Part shown: positions 21,447 through 29,801 of the stretch, one piece after another | How positions within the stretch are numbered: the stretch's first letter is position 1 | Layout of the letters: each line of letters starts with the position of its first letter | From: Saccharum officinarum | Taxonomy: Eukaryota > Streptophyta > Magnoliopsida > Poales > Poaceae | NCBI GenBank assembly: GCA_020631735.1 | Contig: CM036231.1 | Coordinates: 5,669,831 to 5,733,830 of the forward strand | Length of the DNA stretch: 64,000 nucleotides | Direction: 5' to 3' | Made by a program: the position numbers and the translations under genes | The notes under the pieces: generated by a model | The model's input: the letters and a program-made list of their open reading frames with translations, nothing else | Told to the model about the DNA's origin: nothing | The model's database searches: none

Positions 21447-21728
21447 GGCCAGATTCCCGAGCCATCCCAGCTCCGCTGCTGGCGACGGGGAATCAGCGGC
21501 CTGCTCCGGGGTGACGATATTGCTGCGCTCGATGGTACGGCGGTAGCCGTCGGCGGCCAGTCGGAGGTAGGCGAACGGGAGCAGGAGCGCGAGCAAGATG
21601 ACGAGCACGAGGACGGGGTCGCGCTCGTCCCTAGAGGTAACCCGCTCCAGAAAGCAGAGAACCGGCACCAGGACGTGGGCGCAGCCGACGCCTAAACCGA
21701 TGGCGAACCTGGATGGGTCGGCAAGTGG
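21447..21728 (-). pseudogene. Truncated copy of gene D
   Basis: Nearly identical to gene D from its residue 7 or so (LADPSRFAIGLG) through VTPEQAADSPSPAAELGWLGNLA, then cut off and replaced by the ACCGTGGACC repeat. The stretch with the start codon is missing: GGCAAGTGG runs straight into a MITE end. The second membrane segment and tail are absent. It is therefore non-functional. Near-identity to gene D shows a recent duplication. Confidence 0.75.
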
Positions 21729-21832
21729 CCTCGTTCGGTTGGACTAATAAGTCGGCTGATTTGTTACGAGAGAAAAATACTGTTTAAACTGAAAAAATAA
21801 GCTGAAAAAAAACGGATTATAAGCCAGACCAT
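21729..21832. mobile_element. Short MITE, same as at the gene D start codon
   Basis: From CCTCGTTCGGTTGGACTAA to CGGATTATAAGCC, about 100 bp. It duplicates the element at 24258-24366 and was carried along with the D-gene duplication. Confidence 0.65.
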
Positions 21833-21842
21833 TGTCACTTAC

Positions 21843-22003
21843 CAATCCTATCCCGATTCTTCCCCAATCCCTCTGCTATCTCACATGCTGCCTGCTGGTG
21901 ATAGTTTTTTAGTTCATTTTGTCACGGCCCTCATCAGTTAGGAGCGGCGAGCATGACATTGCCGGTCATATAAAGCACGAAACCTAGGCTCATCAGTTAG
22001 AAG
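21843..22003 (-). pseudogene. 3' end and 3' flank of a further D-gene copy
   Basis: Matches 23782-23926: a short LTR-end-like stretch, CTGCTGGTGATAG, TTAGTTCATTTTGTC, CTCATCAGTTAGGAGCGGCG and CATATAAAGCACGAAACC. This copy keeps the GAGCATGAC bases missing from gene D. It ends in a second CTCATCAGTTAG and is cut by the retroelement fragment. Confidence 0.65.
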
Positions 22004-23380
22004 CGTTACTTTGCTTGGAAAGGGACGAAAACTTCAGTTAAGCAGTTTGTCCAGTCATGTTCCGTCTGCCAGCAGTCCAAGCCCGATAGATCCAAATCAC
22101 CTAGGCTCTTGCATCCGCTACCGGTACCTGACAGCGCCTGGCAAATCATATCTATGGACTTCATTGAAGGCCTCCCACTGTCCAGCAGGTACAATTGCAT
22201 TCTGGTGGTTGTCGATATGTTCACTAAGTATGGCCATTTCATACCCTTGCGACACCCTTTCACTGCGGCAACCGTGGCTCAAGTATTTCTGGATAATATT
22301 TATCGTTTACATGGCTTGCCCCTGTCCATGATATCAGACCGAGACCGGATTTTCACAAGCTGTTTTTGGTCCGAGCTATTCAAGCTTGCTGGTGTGCGAC
22401 TCTGCCGCAGTAGCGCTTACCACCCGCAATCCGATGGTCAAACTGAGCTCTTGAATCAGTGTCTGGAAACGTATTTACGTTGCTTCGTGCACGCTTGTCC
22501 AGCCAAGTGGAGCAAATGGTTGGCTACTGCAGAATTTTGGTACAACTCTTCTGAACATTCAGCTATTGGCCGTTCCCCATTCGAAGCTCTCTATGGGTAC
22601 TCTCCTCGTCTGTTGGCTGTCCCTCCTATTGCTGAGTCTGAACCTGCCTCGGAGCTGCTGGGTTGGTCTTCAGATCGCTCTTGGATGGATGAACTCATTC
22701 AGAGCCACCTATATCGGGCAAAGCACCGAATGAAGAAGCAGGCCGACCACCATCGATCGGAACGATCGTTTGCTGTCGGGGATTCTGTTTACCTGAAGCT
22801 TCAACCGTATGTACAGACATCTTTAGCTCCACGGTCCCACCAGAAGCTCGCCTTCCGCTTCTTCGGACCCTTCCGTATCACCGACCGCATTGGTACCGTG
22901 GCTTACAGGTTGGATTTGCCCCCACATTCCGCAATCCACCCTGTTTTTCACGTGTCTCAACTCAAGTTGGCGCTGGGCGCTGGCCATCAGGTGACTCCTA
23001 CCCTGCCTTCTGATTTTGCCTTACGTCTAACTCGTGAGAAAGTGCTCCAGACTCGTTCTGTTTTCCGTGGATCCCATGCTGTCCAACAAGTGCTGATCAA
23101 ATGGAACAACCTGCCAAGCTCTCTTGCGACCTGGGAAGATTATGAAGCCATACGTCAAGAGTTCCCACGGGCCACTGCTTGGGGACAAGCAACATTCCAA
23201 GGAGGAGGGGATGTCAACAGCTCTGCTCCAGCACCATTGCCTGAAGATTCTGAAGATGAAGTGGCTGCTGCTGTAACTCGCCCGACAACATGTTCTACTG
23301 ACGACTCCAGCAGCCGGCCCAGGAAGGCAAGGCCCAGGAAGGCAAGTACACGCTACACGGGAGTAGAATGGACCCAGTAG
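22004..23380 (+). CDS. Chromovirus integrase, partial (no N-terminus)
   Basis: Open from the left breakpoint with no ATG start. The order is as follows: remains of the HHCC finger (SCSVCQQSKP); the integrase core with Asp in MDFIEGLP, Asp in MISDRDRIF and Glu in SDGQTELLN (35 residues between the last two, the normal DD35E spacing); a GPF..ITDRIGTVAYRL domain; and a chromodomain-like end (VLIKWNNLPSSLATWEDYEAI). This identifies a chromovirus of the Tekay/Reina kind. The reading frame runs past the polypurine tract into the LTR, as is common in these elements. It has no stop codons, so it is a young fragment, but without the upstream half it cannot act alone. Confidence 0.85.
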   Translation, partial: RYFAWKGTKTSVKQFVQSCSVCQQSKPDRSKSPRLLHPLPVPDSAWQIISMDFIEGLPLSSRYNCILVVVDMFTKYGHFIPLRHPFTAATVAQVFLDNIYRLHGLPLSMISDRDRIFTSCFWSELFKLAGVRLCRSSAYHPQSDGQTELLNQCLETYLRCFVHACPAKWSKWLATAEFWYNSSEHSAIGRSPFEALYGYSPRLLAVPPIAESEPASELLGWSSDRSWMDELIQSHLYRAKHRMKKQADHHRSERSFAVGDSVYLKLQPYVQTSLAPRSHQKLAFRFFGPFRITDRIGTVAYRLDLPPHSAIHPVFHVSQLKLALGAGHQVTPTLPSDFALRLTREKVLQTRSVFRGSHAVQQVLIKWNNLPSSLATWEDYEAIRQEFPRATAWGQATFQGGGDVNSSAPAPLPEDSEDEVAAAVTRPTTCSTDDSSSRPRKARPRKASTRYTGVEWTQ

Positions 23381-23461
23381 GTGCCTGCGTGCGCAAGCCA
23401 AGAGGCTGAGCCTCATGTATTAAAGGAGAGGCGAGTGGGAGGAAAAAAAGATCACGTTATT

Positions 23462-23703
23462 GGCTGTGTTCACTTGGCATGCGAACCTAAAATATTTCCT
23501 CTTCCATTCATCACATCGAATTTTTGGACACATGCATGGAGCATTAAATGTAGGTAAAAAATAACTAATTGCATAGTTTGTCTGTAAAGTTCGAGACGAA
23601 TCTTTTGAGTCTAATTAATCCATGATTGGACAAATTTTACCAAATAACAACGAAAAGTGCTACGGTAACTTTTCACCCAATTTTTCTCGACTAAACACAC
23701 CCA
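23462..23703. mobile_element. MITE nested in the chromovirus LTR, TSD ATT
   Basis: 242 bp, from GGCTGTGTTCACTTGG to CGACTAAACACACCCA, flanked by ATT at 23459-23461 and 23704-23706. The family core CGAATCTTTTGAGTCTAATTAATCC is present. Confidence 0.7.
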
Positions 23704-23847
23704 ATTGTAACAGACTTATGAAACCTCGCTAAAGCACTCATCCTCGATCCCGTCTGTTCTTCCTCGTTCTTTCTTGCTTTCCGATCCTATCCCGATTCTT
23801 CCCCAATCCCTCTGCTATCTCACATGCTGCCTGCTGGTGATAGTTTT

Positions 23848-24255
23848 TTAGTTCATTTTGTCCCGGCCCTCATCAGTTAGGAGCGGCGTGACATTGCCGG
23901 TCATATAAAGCACGAAACCGAAGACAAGAAAAGCGACGGCGAGGGCGAGCTTGATGCTGGCCAGATTCCCGAGCCATCCCAGCTCCGCTGCTGGCGACGG
24001 GGAATCAGCGGCCTGCTCCGGGGTGACGTTATTGCTGCGCTCGATGGTACGGCGGTAGCCGTCGGCGGCCAGTCGGAGGTAGGCGAACGGGAGCAGGAGC
24101 GCGAGCAAGATGACGAGCACGAGGACGGGGTCGCGCTCGTCCCTAGAGGTAACCCGCTCCAGAAAGCAGAGAACCGGCACCAGGACGTGGGCGCAGCCGA
24201 CGCCTAAACCGATGGCGAACCTGGATGGGTCGGCAAGTGGGGAACGGGAAGCCAT
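23848..24255 (-). CDS. Small hydrophobic membrane protein, gene D
   Basis: Minus-strand frame of 135 residues starting at ATG 24255 (MASRSPLADPSRFAIGLGVG). Membrane segments lie at about 43-60 and 101-121. A longer charged loop (DGYRRTIERSN) separates them, and the family motif SPSPAAELGWLGNLA covers 86-99. The tail PLLTDEGRDKMN is unlike the AARN tail of A and A'. Four bases (AGCA) present in the neighbouring copy at about 21955 are missing near 23887, shifting the frame and replacing the ancestral end. A MITE sits at the start codon. Function is unknown. The frame is intact and the promoter-like TATA is clear, so it may be expressed, though the altered start region and tail leave this open. 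Confidence 0.5.
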   Translation of the reverse strand: MASRSPLADPSRFAIGLGVGCAHVLVPVLCFLERVTSRDERDPVLVLVILLALLLPFAYLRLAADGYRRTIERSNNVTPEQAADSPSPAAELGWLGNLASIKLALAVAFLVFGFVLYMTGNVTPLLTDEGRDKMN

Positions 24256-24257
24256 TG

Positions 24258-24366
24258 GCCTCGATCGTTTGGGCTAATAAGCCGGCTGAAAAACACTATT
24301 GACTGATTTGTTACGAGAGAAAAATACTGTTCCAACTGAAAAAACAAGCTGAAAAAGACGGATTAT
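24258..24366. mobile_element. Short MITE inserted at the start codon of gene D
   Basis: About 109 bp of the GCTTATAATCCG family, bounded by a direct repeat AAGCCATTG at 24249-24257 and 24367-24375. Gene A' shows the same region uninterrupted (GGAAGCCATTGTGAC). Part of the 9-bp repeat may belong to the element end, so the exact target length is uncertain. Confidence 0.7.
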
Positions 24367-24373
24367 AAGCCAT
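24311..24373 (-). other. Upstream ORF created by the MITE in gene D
   Basis: The outer copy of the duplicated target keeps the original ATG (24371-24373). From it a 20-codon frame runs through the MITE to TAA at 24311-24313. The inner copy of the target carries the ATG used for gene D. Translation of either frame is not shown by the sequence. Confidence 0.5.
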
Positions 24374-24507
24374 TGTCACTTACCACTGCAGGGTAGTGTA
24401 GTGTAAAAGTAGCAGTAGTGACTAGTGAGCAGAGCACTGGGCACTTGGGCAGGCCGGCGTGAGAGCGGTGGTGATGTGGTGAGGTGAAGCAGTGAAGGGG
24501 GTAAGGC

Positions 24508-24545
24508 AAATAGAACGCCTCGATCTGGTTGCTCGTTTTATAGGC
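24508..24545 (-). promoter_or_regulatory. Core promoter of gene D
   Basis: Minus-strand TATA box CCTATAAAAC at 24535-24544, followed by GAGCAACCAGATCGAGGCG. The same block recurs at 20747-20800. The distance to the start codon is about 280 bp, including the 109-bp MITE. Confidence 0.5.
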
Positions 24546-24746
24546 TTTATTATCCATGGGCAGGAGCTGTGAAAACACCGTTTTGTTGTTCCGAATAGTA
24601 GAGCCGCGGCCCTCGATTCCTCGAAGCCCCGGAGTTTACTCGTAATACGTTTTTACGCGTTGCGCCTCTCTCTATCCCTGACCCTCCTGGTCGCCCTCGT
24701 CGTGACATGCAGTCATGCATGGTATCTTTCTTTCCTACATGGCGAT

Positions 24747-24836
24747 GGCGTCTTCTGTTTTTTTTTCAACTTGGCGTCTTCTGTTTTTTTTTTCGACTTG
24801 GCGTCTTCTGTTTTTTTCGACATGGTGTCTTTTGGT
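24747..24836. repeat. Minisatellite, about 26-bp unit
   Basis: Three to four copies of GGCGTCTTCTGTTTTTTTTTC with ACTT or ACAT linkers. Confidence 0.75.
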
Positions 24837-24972
24837 TTCTTGTCTTCAACCATCGCCCACCGTTATATATATATATAAAAAAAATCGCCCACCCGGCTCT
24901 CTTGCCGTGGCCTTTTTCCCGCGCTCATCTCTGGCCGTGGCCGGCTCTCTTGTGGACGGGGACGGCGTTGCC

Positions 24973-25184
24973 ACTCCCAACTCCAAGCCTCCTTTTTTTT
25001 GTTTCATTCATCCAACTCCAAGCCTTTTTTTTTTGTTTCATCCAACTCCAACCCTTTTTTGGTTTCATCCAACTCCAAGCATTTTTTTGTTTCATCAACT
25101 TCAAGCCTTTTTTTTTCATCCAACTCCAAGCCCTTTTTTTTTGTTTCATGCAACTCTAAGCCTTTTTTTTGTTTCATCTGGATG
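24973..25184. repeat. Poly-T minisatellite, about 27-bp unit
   Basis: About eight copies of TTTCATCCAACTCCAAGCC followed by 7-10 T. Open frames on both strands here (Lys-rich or Phe-rich) are a by-product of the repeat, not proteins. Confidence 0.85.
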
Positions 25185-25566
25185 CTCGGCGGCTTCCCAG
25201 AACGAGTGAACGGTTGCGTTCAGCAATTTTGTGGTTCCTCGCTCGGCGTGATTTCCATCTCTGTTGGGCAGGGCTGTCATCGGCGGGAGACGATCCATCA
25301 GCACGCGGATTGAGATTGAAATTAGGAGTACTCCGTATACGGGTGGAGAAAGAGCAACGCACTTCACCGGGCGTCAAGATTACGCAGACCATATCACAAT
25401 TACCAGGAGAATTGTTAATAATTGGCTGTTTTCTAATCGTACACAAAGTCAAGCCTCTCTCCGACTCCCACCAGTTTTCGTTTCAATCATGATTTATGAT
25501 GGAGCGCATTACACTTATCAGAGTGGAGATCTGATGCCTCTATCTGGAGCTCCAACGGAGGGCTAG

Positions 25567-26269
25567 GAGATTGGGGAAGAATCGTTAATGCGGATGTTCT
25601 CTGATCTGTATAGGATAGTGAGGAAGAAAGGGGATTCGGTAGCTAGTGTGCTTAATTCGACTCCTTTGAACATCTCATTTAGGCGAGGGTTAGTAGGAGA
25701 AAGATTAGAAGAGTGGCTAGGCTGGTATCTCTAGTGGTACCAGTAGGTCTAAATAATGACAATGATATTTTCATTTGGCAGCTAAAGAAAAATGGAATGT
25801 TTTCAACACAGTCACTGTACAGAGAAATCTTGAGTAGGGATAAAACTGAGGGGAAGCACCTGTTTTGGAGAGCAAAATTACCATTGAAGATTAAAAATCT
25901 TCCTATGGTATTTGAAAAGGGCGGGGGGTAATCCTAACGAAAGATAACTTAGTAAAAAGAAAACGGAGAGGGGACTCTAAATGTAACTTCTGTGGATTGG
26001 AAGAAAGTATTCAGCATCTCTTTTTTGATTGCCGCATGGCGAGATTTGTTTGGAACATGCTTTACATCATTTTTAACATTCAACAACCAAAAAGCACTTC
26101 TCATATGTTTGGATCTTGGTTAAGGAGTTTTGCTCCAAGGATAAGATGTCAAATAATTGTGGGAATGACGGCCATGTGTTGGGCTATATGGTTGAATAGA
26201 AATGATGTAGTGTTCCAAAGAGAAGTTACTAATTCTTTTTTGCAGGTAATTTTCAGGGGAACTTTTTGA
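25567..26269 (+). pseudogene. LINE ORF2 C-terminus, zinc-binding reverse-transcriptase domain
   Basis: Three consecutive pieces in different frames make up the end of a plant LINE ORF2. The first is LYRIVRKKGDSVASVLNSTPLNISFRRGL. The second is the region with NDIFIWQLKKNGMFSTQSLYREI and HLFWRAKLPLKIK. The third has CNFCGLEESIQHLFFDC (about 25982-26032) and CWAIWLNRNDVVFQ. The Cys-X2-Cys...His...Cys pattern is the zinc-binding module that follows the reverse transcriptase in these elements. Frameshifts near 25715 and 25910 inactivate it. The polymerase domain itself is missing. Confidence 0.75.
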
Positions 26270-26608
26270 ATCAGGCAATGGCTCCTGTTATCTAAAGAGG
26301 AAGAGGGAAAATTGATGAAGGAAGGCTGCAAACATCTGGAAGGAGTGGCGCTTCAGCTCTTTGGTTCCAGAAATTGGAAGAACCAGAAGAGATTGGAAGT
26401 ATAGTGCTTTTCAGACGATGTTTTTTGGAAGCTGGTGTTTTGTCTTCTGAGGTGGGAGTTTAGAGACATAACGATGCTGTTTGTGAACTGCTTTTGATGT
26501 TAGACGTGGTTGTTATGCCTTTTGTAAGGTTTGTTGTCAGAACTGGTCCACCTAGCGGAATCTGGGCTCAGTCCCTGGTTGTTTATCTTGAGCTCTAAGC
26601 ATTCAGTT

Positions 26609-26817
26609 AGTGGCGGATCTAGGATGAAAATCTAGGAGGGGCTTAAGTTCTCATGGGGACAAAGATATGAAGCTCAGTTAACACTCCAGCATCGTCTTCA
26701 ACCTTAGCTCAATGCTCAAGCTCCTCCTTTCCTTTCTTCAATGGCAGAAAAAATTATGGAGGGGCTAAGGGAGGACTTCACAGGCTCAGGCACCAGCCCC
26801 TGGCAGATCCGCCCCTG
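26609..26817. mobile_element. Mutator-like MITE, 209 bp, 9-bp TSD
   Basis: Imperfect inverted ends AGTGGCGGATCTAGGAT and CTGGCAGATCCGCCCCTG lie between perfect 9-bp duplications CATTCAGTT at 26600-26608 and 26818-26826. A 9-bp duplication is the Mutator signature. Confidence 0.75.
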
Positions 26818-26870
26818 CATTCAGTTGAATGTGAAGGCTGGAATACAATATTCTGTAATCTAAAAAAAAG

Positions 26871-27704
26871 GAGATTGGGGAAGAAACACCATGAATGCCT
26901 GCTTTTTTGTTGTTATCATGCTCCATGCACACATATCAAGCACTTCGATTGCTGATCCTCCCTTGGCAATAAGCACTTCGTTCGATTGGTTCGGCATAAG
27001 CATGGGCTTCATCCTCATATCATAAGCATGTGTTCATCGTTAAATTAAATGAGGCCATATGATTCGACACATAACATATAGTAGCAAGATCATGCTGCCC
27101 TTTTGAAAGGACAAGAAGAAATCAACACATTCTATACTGAAGCTCCACAGAAAGCATTTTCTAGAAAACTAGTAGTACTATGATAAAAAAGGAAACTAGT
27201 ACTAGTATACACCGTAAGCGTCGTGTTCGTGACGGATGGGTGTGTTTATGCCTCGGTGTCCTTCAAGATCATTGATGTATTTCGATCCTCTTCTGAGGAT
27301 CTTTTTTAATATGGGTGCTTCTATAAGAGGAATACAGTAATGAGCTTATAGCCAAGCTAGTAAGCATTTTTGCTGATGTGAAGGAGAGAGAAGAGAGCTT
27401 GACTCTTATTCTAGCACCAAGCTGGACACGAAATCATAGGCATATGTGGGTCCAAACAATAGTGTATGTGAGGAGGAGTAGGAAAAAAATTAAGACATGG
27501 TATCACATAATAATAAACAATTTTTTTTATAGACAAATAGGAGACAACTATTGTATGACTTAGCTATTATAACTTGACTTATAGCCAAGCACTTACCATT
27601 TTTATTAACCTTGCTCTAGTTCGAGTTGCCAAAAAAAAAGAAGCACGTGAGCAGCAGCAGGTTGTTTCAGACATCGGTATCGGATTTTTTATGGATCGAG
27701 GCAA
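26871..27704. other. Intergenic, no feature recognised
   Basis: AT-rich sequence with scattered short frames and no family motif seen. Confidence 0.4.
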
Positions 27705-28917
27705 CACTACTAAAAAAAATCTTTTACGAGGTGTTTGAAAATGGGCCTCAGAGGCAGGCAGCAATCGTAACCGCCTTAGTTAATGCCTCGGATTAACCGA
27801 TGCGGTCACATTCAACCGCCTCGTAAAATAGATTTACAGTAACCGCCTCCTAAAATCTATTAATAGAGGCGGGCATTATAAGAGGTTCGACTCCAAAAAT
27901 ACTCCCATTTTAGAGGCCTGCCTCGGTTAATAGTGGCCAAGCCCAATAACTATTGGCGAAGCCCAAATGAGCCCAGTTTCTGTCTAGGAGTATATATATG
28001 AAGGAAAACCCTAACCCACTCACCTCCCCTCCCTTTCCTAGCTGCTCCTCAGCGCTCCTCCACCGCGCACTCAGCGCTCAACACTCCTTCCTCTCCCGAG
28101 CTCTCTCCCTGGCCTGCCCCCTCCCTTCCCCTCCCCTCCCTGGCCCGCCTCCTCCCCTCCCCTCCCCTCCCCGGCGACGCCCCTCCCCTTCCCGGAGGCC
28201 GGCCATCGGCTGCGCTTAGGCGGTTGACGCGGGGCGGCCCAGCCCTTCCCGGCAGTGCGCGCGTCGGCGGTGGCACGGGGCGGCCACGGCCCCTCCCGGT
28301 GGTCACGCGCGAGGCGGCCCATCAAGGCGTAGCGCGGGACGGCTTAGCTCCTCCCTCAGGTGGCGCAGCTCGGCTCGGCCCCTCTCGGCGGCGTGGCGCA
28401 ACAGCAGATGGCCGGCGGTGGCATGCTCCCTCCCTCCATCTCCCTCAGCCGGTGGAGCTCTCTCTCCGACGGGTAGCTACGGGGGCCGCTCAGATCCGGC
28501 GGTGTGCTGCTTCGGGGGCTGCTCAGATCTGTGTGGCTCCACCACCTCCTCCTGCTAGATCCAAGCGGCCGCGCCGATGGGGAGGAAGGTGGCTACGGAT
28601 CCAGGCGGATGGGGGTCAGATCTGGTGCAGGGCAGCCGGATCCGGCTCGAAGCGCGGTGGAGCGGACACGGCGGCGGCGGGTCCATGGATGGGCTTGGCG
28701 GGCTCGTGGATGGGCTCGCCGGGCATGTCCATGGATTTTCTTTTTTTCTGTTTTTTATTTTGATTTACCGAGGCAGGTAGACAACCGCCTCGGTAAAGGC
28801 CACGATTAACCGTAACATTTAATCCGAGGCGGTTGCAAAAACTGCCTCGGTTAGTGCTTTTTGTCCCCCTCTATAAAGATTTATCACTACTACACAACTG
28901 ACCTTTCATTGATCGCC

Positions 28918-29135
28918 CAAAATGCCTTTAGTCTCGGTGATTTCGGTGACTGGGACTAAATAGACCTTTAGTCCTGGTTGGTGTTACCAACCGGGACTAA
29001 AGGTCCCTCGCCAATGGCTCTGTTGTCGGACGTTGTCGGGAGGGACCTTTAGTCCCGGTCGGTGCCACGGACCGGGACTACAGCTTTTGTCTCGGTCCGT
29101 GGCACCGACCGGGACTATAGGACTGGGTTTAGTCC
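28918..29135. repeat. CACTA left subterminal repeats
   Basis: Alternating direct and inverted copies of TTTAGTCCCGGT and ACCGGGACTAAAGG, probably transposase binding sites by analogy with En/Spm. Adjacent inverted pairs such as GGTCGGTGCCACGGACCG form hairpins. Confidence 0.8.
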
Positions 29136-29801
29136 CGGTTGGTGTTACCTATAAATTGAATCTCCCTCTTATTCCTCCCTACTTGAGCCTGAGCTTCCTT
29201 ATTCATATTCTTGTTGCTTGTTCTTTCATTGTTCTTGCTTGTCTTATCTCCGGCGATCAATCCACTTCAAACGCTTCTACGTCGTCGTCGATTTGTTTGA
29301 AAGATTGCTAGCTTCATCTTCCTATGTTTTAGCAACACCATATGTAAATTCATGTTGTATATGGCTATTTTATTTCATATTGCTAGCTCTAATCACTTTT
29401 CATGTTTGAAAATTTATGAACGATGCTAATTATAGTACCTAAAAAGTAGTATACACATATAATGTTTAGTTCTATTATAGACTTTTTAGGATACTTTTTA
29501 CTTTAATTTGTTCATGTTCTCATTTTAAAATATTAAATAATGTTGATTCTTTGTAATTTTGAAACAAATTAATTTTAACTTTAAAAATTCTTCAAATTAA
29601 TTTTATTTAGAGATAAAATTACACCTTTTAATAGAAAAAAATACAAATTTTATGATTTTTCTATCTTTTTATTAACGTCCATAAATTAATTTTATGAAAT
29701 AATGAACCACTTATAAAATTTTGAACTCAATTAGACAAGGTTGTGTCGCGCTCTTTTCTCATGCTGGGCTTTTAATTATGTGATGCCATATAATACAGAT
29801 A

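Larger units (their letters stand above)
22004..23824 (+). mobile_element. 5'-truncated chromovirus (Ty3/gypsy) fragment with 3' LTR
   Basis: Holds the second half of the integrase zinc finger, the integrase core, the C-terminal domain with chromodomain, and a polypurine tract GGAGGAGGGGA (23201-23211). A likely LTR starts TGTCAACAG at 23212 and probably ends CTATCTCACA near 23824. gag, protease and reverse transcriptase are absent. A MITE is nested in the LTR. Confidence 0.8.
25567..26870 (+). mobile_element. 3' end of a LINE-type (non-LTR) retrotransposon
   Basis: Carries the C-terminal part of an ORF2-type protein and a 3' tail ending in CTGTAATCTAAAAAAAA at about 26854-26870. It is 5'-truncated, as usual for such elements. 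A Mutator-like MITE is inserted in the tail. No target duplication was identified. Confidence 0.7.

Noticed and set aside
24925..25209. Lys/Trp-rich and Phe-rich repetitive peptides
   Set aside because: They are translations of the poly-T minisatellite in different frames; no start context and no relatives.
28071..28763. Long open frames on both strands in the small CACTA (up to 179 codons)
   Set aside because: Arg/Gly/Pro-rich translation of a GC-rich promoter-like block, open in several frames at once, with no recognisable domain.
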